Notes under the pieces: model-generated
The model's input: the letters and a program-made list of their open reading frames with translations, nothing else
Told to the model about the DNA's origin: nothing
Databases searched by the model: none
Source: Nitrospirota bacterium
GTDB taxonomy: Bacteria > Nitrospirota > Nitrospiria > Nitrospirales > UBA8639
NCBI GenBank assembly: GCA_029881175.1
Contig: JAOUNC010000152.1
Coordinates: 1-6,804 of the forward strand
Direction of reading: 5' to 3'
Length of the DNA: 6,804 nt
In this document: piece by piece, positions 1 to 5,819 of the stretch
Numbering within the stretch: the first letter of the stretch is position 1
Layout of the letters: each line of letters opens with the position of its first letter
Made by a program: the position numbers and the translations under genes

Positions 1-733
1 GTGGAAAGAAATAGTCGGTCTTGGCCTTGAGCTCTTCCGGCGTTCCCCTAAATGGTCCGGCTGGTCCGGCTTTTCTAAACAGGAAAATATGAAGGCCCGC
101 TAATCCGGCCAATGCTGCCGGCAGGACCATGACATGAATCACAAAAAATCGGCTGAGGGTCATTTGACCAGGAGTTGGTCCGCCCTTGAGAAACCTCGCC
201 ATAAAATCGCCGACAATCGGGGTCTTGTCCATGATCTCAACCCCAACCACTGTAGCCCAATAGGCTCGCTGATCCCAGGGCAACAGATACCCGGTAAACC
301 CAAATCCCATGACAATCCCAAAAAGAGCCAGACCAACGAGCCAGACAAGCTCCCTGGGTTTTTTATAGGCCCCCCATAAAAAGACTTGAGACATATGGGC
401 AAACACCATCACCACCATGGCCGATGATCCCCAAAAATGGTAACTCAGGAGAAACCAACCATAATCCACTTCATGAATGATGTATTGAGTGCTGTCGTAG
501 GCATGGTCGGTGCTGGGGACGTAGTAGAACATCAACAAAATCCCAGTGACCACCTGAAGGATAAAAATAAAAAGGAGGACCGACCCAAAAGCGTAGGCCC
601 ATCGTGAGCCACCAGGTATCGGCTCATTCAGCATTTTAGCCTGAATATTTTTCAGACCAACCCTTTCATCAACGAACTCAACGACTTTTTCAAATGGATT
701 GGGCTGGTTCACTGGTTGGGAATCCTGCTGCAT
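1..733 (-). CDS. Cytochrome b (b6-type) of a bc complex, 3'-truncated by window edge
   Basis: Membrane subunit of a quinol:cytochrome c oxidoreductase that carries the two b haems and forms the quinone sites. I translated the minus strand from the ATG at 733-731; it stays open for 244 codons to base 1. Helix B has H99 and H113 (H-x13-H) and helix D has H200 and H215 (H-x14-H, the b6 spacing). GYLLPWDQ is at 148-155, KKPRELVW at 124-131 and TLSRFF at 192-197, all family hallmarks. Cytochrome b6 is about 215 residues; this frame continues past the equivalent of its end, so it may be fused to the subunit IV part, whose PEWY motif would lie outside the window. Two oddities: A48 aligns with the b6 Cys that binds haem c-n, and the usual Arg before the first helix-B His is absent (LLSYHFWG). 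A GAGGAA ribosome site sits 9 nt before the ATG. It is the last visible gene of the five-gene operon, 34 nt after the Rieske gene. Confidence 0.95.
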   Translation of the reverse strand, partial: MQQDSQPVNQPNPFEKVVEFVDERVGLKNIQAKMLNEPIPGGSRWAYAFGSVLLFIFILQVVTGILLMFYYVPSTDHAYDSTQYIIHEVDYGWFLLSYHFWGSSAMVVMVFAHMSQVFLWGAYKKPRELVWLVGLALFGIVMGFGFTGYLLPWDQRAYWATVVGVEIMDKTPIVGDFMARFLKGGPTPGQMTLSRFFVIHVMVLPAALAGLAGLHIFLFRKAGPAGPFRGTPEELKAKTDYFFP

Positions 734-767
734 GAAGGAATATTCCTCGATTTTAATGTAGGATTTT

Positions 768-1712
768 CTAAAGAAGACGAATTTGATTTTTTACGCCGGC
801 CTTGTATTCAATATCAATTATTTTTATTTCACCGGCGGCATCAATTTGCATAGGCAGGACATCCAACCCACGAGGTGCAGGGCCATCAATGACTCTCCCG
901 GCTTCATCATATAAACTTAAATGGCAGGGACAAAGAAACACACCGTCTGGATTACTTTTTGTTTTTCTCCACTTGTACCCACAGCCTAAATGAGGGCACT
1001 TTCCTGAAAATCCGATGTAAGGTGAATTCGCCTTATTCACATGAAGTAATTCGCCTTTATTATCGAAGAATTTCGCATCATCCCCACCATATACCGCTTT
1101 TTGGACTTCAGGAGTGGCCTTCACGATCCAGATATTCTTTTCAATTTGCTGTTCCGGCATAAATGCTTCCTTAAAGCCTCGCGTAAACTTAAACTGGAAG
1201 CCAACATTTTCCTTCGTTACTTTCTTGATATTCCCTACAGAAAACCAGGCATTATCAAAAGGCTTAAACATGGGCTTCATAAGGTATTTCAACACAGGAT
1301 ATGCCAGCGGAAGCGCAACAAGTGTCCCGATTGCATGCGTCATATTATTAAAAAATGTCCTTCGAGGAACCCCCTGCTCTAAACAAGGAAGAGGCACCAG
1401 AACCTCCCCAGCCTCAACATGCAGATTGTCTTCAAGATGGGCAATTTCAACTTCATGAATCGTGACATATCGATCCCGGTCAATGGCAGGGAATCTGGAG
1501 AATTCTTCGGAGGAAGACCGAAGGACAATCTCCTCCTCACTCACCACCTGCTGAACTTGGCCAATAGGAACCATCCGATCCACACCTTGAGCACTAAATT
1601 CCTTGACAACCACATGACTAATTTCATGTGACAGGGGATCAACAATAACCTTGGAAATCTTTCCAACTTCCTGATCTCCACATAAAGCCTTAGCTGTAAG
1701 CTTTGGTTGCAT
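768..1712 (-). CDS. Rieske iron-sulfur protein with N-terminal PRC-barrel-like domain
   Basis: Iron-sulfur subunit of the bc complex; it takes one electron from quinol at the Qo site and passes it to a c-type haem. Counting from the ATG at 1712 (314 aa): a PRC-barrel-like region at about 4-78 (GDQEVGKISKVIVDP, then a strand-rich stretch ending in DRMVPIGQV); a single membrane helix at about 125-145; a Rieske domain at about 150-305. The CPHLGC motif gives cluster ligands C239 and H241 and disulfide C244; CPCHLS gives C261, disulfide C263 and H264. The Ser and Tyr that tune the cluster in bc1 enzymes are kept (S266, Y268), as is the GPAP loop (277-280). The usual Gly of CPCHGS is Leu. A longer form starting at GTG 1736 overlaps the previous stop by one base (TAGTG) and adds eight residues. 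I prefer the ATG because TAAGGA lies 10 nt upstream, but coupling to the GTG is possible. Typical Rieske proteins are 180-200 aa; the extra length is mostly the PRC part. Confidence 0.95.
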   Translation of the reverse strand: MQPKLTAKALCGDQEVGKISKVIVDPLSHEISHVVVKEFSAQGVDRMVPIGQVQQVVSEEEIVLRSSSEEFSRFPAIDRDRYVTIHEVEIAHLEDNLHVEAGEVLVPLPCLEQGVPRRTFFNNMTHAIGTLVALPLAYPVLKYLMKPMFKPFDNAWFSVGNIKKVTKENVGFQFKFTRGFKEAFMPEQQIEKNIWIVKATPEVQKAVYGGDDAKFFDNKGELLHVNKANSPYIGFSGKCPHLGCGYKWRKTKSNPDGVFLCPCHLSLYDEAGRVIDGPAPRGLDVLPMQIDAAGEIKIIDIEYKAGVKNQIRLL

Positions 1713-1722
1713 ATCAAATGAA

Positions 1723-1728
1723 TCCTTA
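1723..1728 (-). promoter_or_regulatory. Ribosome binding site favouring the ATG start of the Rieske gene
   Basis: TAAGGA on the minus strand lies 10 nt before the ATG at 1712-1710. The alternative GTG at 1736-1734 has only a weak AAAGA-like stretch upstream but overlaps the preceding stop codon by one base. The site therefore favours the 314-residue form without excluding the 322-residue one. Confidence 0.5.
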
Positions 1729-1735
1729 GGCTGCA

Positions 1736-2542
1736 CTAATTCATCTTTATCGGCTTGGGGGTTTCCACCGAAGTATCTTTTAAGGTTGACAAAAACGCCA
1801 CAAGCGCATTGATCTCTTCCTCAAACATGAGATCACGATATTTATCTGGCATTTTCCCCTTCTCATATTGCTTATCAAACCCTTCAGCCATCCAACTTTT
1901 TGGGTTGAGGATTTTTTCTCTGAGCGCCTCAGGAGTCATCAGACTCCCAATGTTATCAAGGACAGGACCTCGCTTTTTCCCACCTGACCCAAATAATTTA
2001 TGGCAGTTATAGCATTCCTGAAGCTCCCATTGCTCTTTGCCTTTGGCAATAATATCTCCAGAAGCCGGCGCCTTTGCACCTGAAGTAGAGGCCACCTCTA
2101 CTTGCGCCCCAGCACCAAGAGAACTCAATTGCGCAGTAATCGCTTTGGCACGCTCATCCAAAACTTTCGCCCTGGCAATAAGCTCATCAGCTTTACCCTG
2201 TTCGGATCTGGCCTTTCGAATTTTGAGAATTTTCTCAATTTTGCCTGCTTCATCAGCAGGGTCAAATTGGGGGAGAATGGATGCTCCGGCAATATACAAA
2301 CCCGAAAGCAGAACATAAAACACAAGGAGCGCCCCAAGAGCCTTGACGCCTTCTAATCGTTTCATTGGAGGGGCATCCAAAAGGATAAACACCAAAGATC
2401 CCAACATGGCGTAAATGAAAAACATGATCTGAAAGATTGGCGGGAAATGCGTCTGTTGAGCGGCAACCACCAATATCCCGCCAATGATAATCCCGATGAT
2501 TGTTTTCTTTAGGACACTTTTCGTGAAGCTTTGGTTAGCCAT
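1736..2542 (-). CDS. Monohaem cytochrome c with three N-terminal membrane helices
   Basis: 268-residue membrane-anchored c-type cytochrome, probably the cytochrome c1-like electron acceptor from the Rieske protein. Three hydrophobic helices at about 13-30, 33-55 and 66-90 are followed by a charged, probably coiled-coil linker (about 97-140), an Ala/Gly/Ser-rich hinge (143-162) and a class I cytochrome c domain. Haem attaches at CYNCH (C177, C180, H181); GPVLDNIG (192-199) is typical of the fold, and M231 in KGKMPDKY is the likely sixth ligand. No cleavable signal peptide is evident; the odd helix number would carry the haem domain across to the periplasm if the N-terminus is cytoplasmic. Three helices plus a c domain resembles the Bacillus QcrC layout (subunit IV fused to cytochrome c), but no PEWY motif is present, so I do not call it subunit IV. 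AAGGA lies 5 nt before the ATG. The stop codon touches the possible GTG start of the Rieske gene. Confidence 0.93.
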   Translation of the reverse strand: MANQSFTKSVLKKTIIGIIIGGILVVAAQQTHFPPIFQIMFFIYAMLGSLVFILLDAPPMKRLEGVKALGALLVFYVLLSGLYIAGASILPQFDPADEAGKIEKILKIRKARSEQGKADELIARAKVLDERAKAITAQLSSLGAGAQVEVASTSGAKAPASGDIIAKGKEQWELQECYNCHKLFGSGGKKRGPVLDNIGSLMTPEALREKILNPKSWMAEGFDKQYEKGKMPDKYRDLMFEEEINALVAFLSTLKDTSVETPKPIKMN

Positions 2543-2598
2543 ACGATTCCTTTTCTTCCTAATGCGTTCTTTTTGGCTTCAGCAGAAACAGGCAATTC

Positions 2599-4284
2599 CT
2601 AATGTGCTTCAACCTTGGAACTTGCCGGTTTAAGCGTTACCAGAATGGCAAAACTGACTACAGCATAGAACACAATCGTCACCCCTGTAATCCACCAAGC
2701 CGAGTACGACAATGTGGGAGTGAACGCCTCTGGCGTGAAATCCGGAACCAGATTGTACACATGGAAATATTTTCTGGTGAGAGACCGGACGGTTCCCATC
2801 AAGCCCATGGTCCAAATCGCACTAAAGGCCAAGAAAATCAAGACGAACTGTGAAGCAAAATCGATTTTCCCCCAAATGATGGTTCCCCGTTTAATCGCCC
2901 GGTTGTACATAATGTAGTTCACGATTGTGAGGAAAACTAATGTAAAGGCAGCGGCATTTTTGGCAGGCATTAAAGCCAGCTCCTGCGCCCATTCAGGTAG
3001 CTCAACTTCATGCGTCGCCAAGCCCTGAGTGGCAACAAATCCATGGGGCGTCATCCAAATAGCATCAGCCACCACAATCATAAGAAACCCGATTTTAATC
3101 ATTGTAAAGGCAGAAACCGTGAAGTTTTTCAGCCCTGGAATTTTTCCTAACATCACCGGGACAAGGACGGTAGCAGCCAAGAAAATGAGGGATTGCCATT
3201 CAGGCGGCGGGAACATCTTCCAGGCCATTCCCATGATGGCTGGCATAAAGAGGACAGACAGAGCCACATACCCGGACATGCGTATCTGATCCACTCCCTC
3301 AATACGCTTAAGGCTTAACCAGATGTAATAATTACTCGCCAAAAATATGAGACCAATCATGGCTCCTTGCATTTCAAAGAACATCGATAATTGATCGGCC
3401 ATCATATAGGGACAAATCGACGCATCATAATCACAGAGTTCATAGGCCAGGAGATAGCCCATAAATGGCAGCAAGAGCAAGGCTCCCACGCCAATCATAT
3501 TGCCCACAAACCCCATCCAATCATAATAGGAACGCTCTTCATCGGTTTTCGATCGCATAAACATATAAGCCGCAATCAGACCCGCGATGAAGCCTCCAAA
3601 GGTGACATTCCCCACTAACCTATGGAGATTAAGCGGCATCCAACTATAATTGGCCATCTTATCCCACAAGCCCGCATTCGATACGAACTCGACAAGGGAA
3701 ACTCCCTCAGCCGCTTTTGCAGGAGTATTCATGAAAGCCGTCGGGCCATCGATCACAAAGAGGGTGACAGTTCCTACAATATTCAAGAGGATTCCTAACG
3801 CAATATGACGCCCCTTTAAGCGTCCCTTCATAGAATCCCAGGAATAAAAGTAGGTATAAAGAATGATGGTTTCCAGGATAAACAAGAGCGGATAAATGAC
3901 CGCGAAAACGAGGAAGAAATGCTGAATCAACCAGGTCGAGAAGTCTGGATAGGTACCAAGGAGCACAAAGAGAAACAGCCCCCCGGTCAAGGCTGTCATA
4001 CTATAAAGAATGACGGTGACCTTTATAACCTCCTTGGCAAGACGGTCGTACTTCGGGTCGTTATTCTTGTACCCCAGCCATTCAGCTACCACCGCAAATA
4101 TTGGAGCCCCCAAGATAAACGCCGCAAACAAAATGTGCAGGTTGGCTACGACCCAGACTGCCGTGCGGTTTCCTGTATAAGGGAAATCAACCTGAGGGGC
4201 AGGAACCTCCTGCCCGTACGCCAGAGCTGCTCCACCAATGAGCAAGCCTAAGACCATCCACATACTTCGATGTAAGGTTTTCAA
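2599..4284 (-). CDS. CydA-like (cytochrome bd subunit I family) membrane protein lacking the Q-loop
   Basis: 561-residue polytopic protein with an apparent signal peptide (1-24, cut after AYG) and about 13 further hydrophobic helices. Aligned by eye with E. coli CydA, H50 matches H19 (ligand of an active-site haem), E138 matches E107 at exactly the same 88-residue spacing, W149-D150 match the WD after it, H221 in NLHRLVGN matches H186, and M305 in FFEM matches M393; the last two ligate haem b558. Missing features: E99 (I130 here), the whole Q-loop (H221 to M305 is 84 residues against 207 in E. coli), and the GRQPW motif with its haem ligand Glu. About 175 residues with four or so extra helices follow. 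It therefore probably binds a low-spin b haem but should not oxidise quinol like a normal bd oxidase; oxygen reduction is doubtful. I infer a role as an extra subunit of the surrounding bc complex. The start is TTG, supported by AAGGAGG 10 nt upstream and by the Lys/Arg-bearing signal peptide it provides. No CydB gene is visible. Confidence 0.85.
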   Translation of the reverse strand: MKTLHRSMWMVLGLLIGGAALAYGQEVPAPQVDFPYTGNRTAVWVVANLHILFAAFILGAPIFAVVAEWLGYKNNDPKYDRLAKEVIKVTVILYSMTALTGGLFLFVLLGTYPDFSTWLIQHFFLVFAVIYPLLFILETIILYTYFYSWDSMKGRLKGRHIALGILLNIVGTVTLFVIDGPTAFMNTPAKAAEGVSLVEFVSNAGLWDKMANYSWMPLNLHRLVGNVTFGGFIAGLIAAYMFMRSKTDEERSYYDWMGFVGNMIGVGALLLLPFMGYLLAYELCDYDASICPYMMADQLSMFFEMQGAMIGLIFLASNYYIWLSLKRIEGVDQIRMSGYVALSVLFMPAIMGMAWKMFPPPEWQSLIFLAATVLVPVMLGKIPGLKNFTVSAFTMIKIGFLMIVVADAIWMTPHGFVATQGLATHEVELPEWAQELALMPAKNAAAFTLVFLTIVNYIMYNRAIKRGTIIWGKIDFASQFVLIFLAFSAIWTMGLMGTVRSLTRKYFHVYNLVPDFTPEAFTPTLSYSAWWITGVTIVFYAVVSFAILVTLKPASSKVEAH

Positions 4285-4294
4285 GGGTCGTCCC

Positions 4295-4301
4295 CCTCCT
4301 T
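4295..4301 (-). promoter_or_regulatory. Strong Shine-Dalgarno deciding the TTG start of the CydA-like gene
   Basis: A full AAGGAGG on the minus strand lies 10 nt before TTG 4284-4282. The first in-frame ATG (4263-4261) is more than 30 nt from this site and would cut off the basic N-terminus of the signal peptide, so TTG is the better start. Confidence 0.65.
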
Positions 4302-4341
4302 TATCTTTCTTCTCGTTCCTGGGATTACTTTTTAGCTTTTT

Positions 4342-4881
4342 TTAGTGGGCCGCATCCCCTGCAGGTGCATCAGATGCTGCTGGCGCAGATCCAGCCGCTC
4401 CCGCCGCAACCCATTTATTCGCTGCCACATCCCATTCCTTACCGTTGAGCCCAAAGGTGGCCTCAAACGCAATAACTTTCCAAATTTCGTCTTCTGAAAG
4501 CTTGCTCTTCCAGGCTTTCATTTTTGTGCCCGTCACACCTTCATTCACACGCCAGAACCACACTGCATCTGAATAAAGCTCCATTTGCTCAGTCCGACGG
4601 AAGTCTCTGGCACCAGCCTTAACTGGCTTGCCATTCTTTCCATGACAACTCGCGCAATTGACGTCAATATTATGCTGTCCAGTATAAATCGCCTCACCCT
4701 CTTTAAGGATCTCCGGATTGTTCCAGTAACCATCTGGCATATGCTTATCGGCATACTCAGGTGGGGCCGGAGGTGGTGGCTTTGGGGGACCTTCCCCATC
4801 ACCCCCACATGCAGACAATGCCATTGCCACGACAGCTAACCCTAGAACCTTGAGACTTTTCAAATTTCGGTATTCGTTCAT
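4342..4881 (-). CDS. Lipoprotein monohaem cytochrome c
   Basis: 179 residues from the ATG at 4881. A basic, hydrophobic signal peptide ends in the lipobox LSAC, so C25 should be lipidated and the protein tethered to a membrane on the periplasmic side. A Pro-rich spacer (32-41) follows, then a class I cytochrome c domain (about 55-145) with CASCH haem attachment (C76, C79, H80) and M121 in TGTKMKAW as the likely sixth ligand. The tail (159-179) is Ala-rich and low in complexity. It is the first gene of the five-gene operon, 57 nt before the CydA-like gene, and probably carries electrons to or from that complex. The start at 4881 has AAGGGGG ending 4 nt upstream; a second in-frame ATG at 4896 would add five residues but has no such site. 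The family is certain; the electron partner is inferred from position. Confidence 0.94.
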   Translation of the reverse strand: MNEYRNLKSLKVLGLAVVAMALSACGGDGEGPPKPPPPAPPEYADKHMPDGYWNNPEILKEGEAIYTGQHNIDVNCASCHGKNGKPVKAGARDFRRTEQMELYSDAVWFWRVNEGVTGTKMKAWKSKLSEDEIWKVIAFEATFGLNGKEWDVAANKWVAAGAAGSAPAASDAPAGDAAH

Positions 4882-5402
4882 TGTTCCCCCTTGCATACGC
4901 GTTTCTTAATCCAGATTGATACTTTGTGTTTTTATTTCTTGCTTCCTTAACTTTTCCTAATTTTTCCACACAAGAACGGCACACCTTTGCGAGTTACCTT
5001 ATATAAAAATCTCACTCAAAAAGCAAAGAGAGATTTTTTTTGAAGAGCAGATCTAGTTCACGCATAGGAGGGGCGACGTTAAGAAAAAAATTAAGACTCT
5101 GGAATATCCGCTCACCCTCAAGTACCTACGCCTTTTGCCGTGCCAATTATATTCAGATAGGAAAGTCGCTCCTCTTCTTGTGATACTCTTCAAATTTCTT
5201 TATAGGGACTCTGAGTGCCGAAAAAGACCTGGATTTCTATCACAGACGAGCGCCGAGCGTCAATTAATTCTTCCTTTCAACATATGAACATTTCATGGCT
5301 CTCCGTCGCTCGCTTTCAAGCATACGACATATCAGCATGCCACAAAATCTCAAGCAGGAAAAAATAGATGAGGACGGGAGGAAGGAACCACGCAGGAGAG
5401 GT
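4882..5402. other. Gene-free interval of about 520 nt, leader/promoter region of the bc operon
   Basis: Six-frame reading gives no convincing gene: short ATG frames here (for example on the plus strand from about 5295) lack ribosome sites and family features. The interval must hold the 3' end of the hpnH transcript and probably the bc operon promoter. Minus-strand candidates are TTGACG (5263-5258) with an 18-nt spacer to TAGAAA (5239-5234), and an isolated perfect TATAAT (5151-5146) with no good -35. Neither is strong. A terminator-like hairpin at 5005-5041 lies between these candidates and the first cytochrome gene, so if either is used the leader would contain it. Nearer the gene (4897-5004) I found no clear promoter. 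No tRNA, array or long repeat was seen. Confidence 0.5.
5005..5041. terminator. AT-rich hairpin with T-tract, possible bidirectional terminator or attenuator
   Basis: Arms 5005-5016 and 5027-5038 pair over nine bases, then one A-A mismatch, then two more pairs, around a 10-nt loop. Plus-strand reading ends in eight T (5034-5041); minus-strand reading ends in five T that belong to the stem. All visible genes are on the minus strand, so it could end the hpnH-side transcript about 360 nt past its last stop, or sit in the bc operon leader. The stem is mostly A-T and so is weak as an intrinsic terminator. Confidence 0.35.
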
Positions 5403-5747
5403 CTAACTCATCTGAGGCTTTTGCCACTTCTTTGACCAGTCTTCCCATGAACGACCAAACGCCGTATCTTCTCCACTGAATTCCACAGCGACAATGTCAT
5501 GGGCCTTCACCAGGCACGGCTCTGACTGGCCAGCCAGATATACCTTGATTGAGGAATGAGGAATGCCCTCTTGACGATCAAAAGCATAACCAACGAGCTG
5601 GCCCCCTGCTTTGAGATGAATCGTCACATCACCCCGGTAGTCAACTGCTCGCCTGAGAGCCTCCTGCAATTCCGCGTCATTGACAGGCTGAAGTCGGCAT
5701 CCTTCCCAGGATTGCGGATGGTCGTTAGAAGCGTTGGGCGCACTCAT
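5403..5747 (-). CDS. Conserved-looking small protein of unknown function downstream of hpnH
   Basis: 114 residues; I do not recognise the family with certainty. The N-terminal ~20 residues look disordered. A predicted helix (about 24-36, AELQEALRRAV) is followed by alternating strand-like segments: DVTIHL (40-45), QLVGYAFD (50-57), SIKVYL (66-71) and a strand ending in DIVAVEF (84-90). It closes with a Trp-rich tail, AFGRSWEDWSKKW (96-108). A short helix plus a small beta-barrel is the outline of Sm-like folds, so an RNA- or ligand-binding barrel is possible, but this is only a shape argument. There are no membrane helices, signal peptide or metal motif; cysteines are at 17 and 78. It lies 72 nt after hpnH on the same strand, suggesting co-transcription. 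No good ribosome site is visible before the ATG, but an in-frame stop close upstream and no other Met until 113 make it the only sensible ATG. Confidence 0.75.
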   Translation of the reverse strand: MSAPNASNDHPQSWEGCRLQPVNDAELQEALRRAVDYRGDVTIHLKAGGQLVGYAFDRQEGIPHSSIKVYLAGQSEPCLVKAHDIVAVEFSGEDTAFGRSWEDWSKKWQKPQMS

Positions 5748-5819
5748 GACGCTAACAGTGACTCAGAGAGCAGACTAGGAATTGCTCTGAAATATGGCGG
5801 GGAATGAAACATGCGGGCA

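Noticed and set aside
134..402. Open frames on both strands at the left end (80-81 aa)
   Set aside because: They lie in other frames of the cytochrome b gene, which has clear haem-ligand motifs; no features of their own.
2971..3203. Two PEW tripeptides in the CydA-like protein (residues 361-363 and 430-432), suggesting a subunit IV-type PEWY motif
   Set aside because: Neither is followed by Tyr, and the spacing to the following Pro and Lys does not fit subunit IV; probably chance.
2599..4284. Ordinary cytochrome bd quinol oxidase subunit I (cydA)
   Set aside because: No Q-loop, no GRQPW, no E99 equivalent and no cydB next to it; only a family-level CydA-like call is justified.
5250..5313. 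GAGCG repeats and facing CGCTC copies as a regulatory inverted repeat
   Set aside because: Five-base matches scattered over 60 nt are expected by chance and form no clear stem.
5403..5747. Hfq or another named Sm protein
   Set aside because: The general outline fits, but the characteristic Hfq sequence motifs are absent, so no name was given.
5767..5788. Inverted repeat between hpnH and the 114-residue gene as a terminator
   Set aside because: Only six pairs around a 10-nt loop, with no T-tract on the minus strand.
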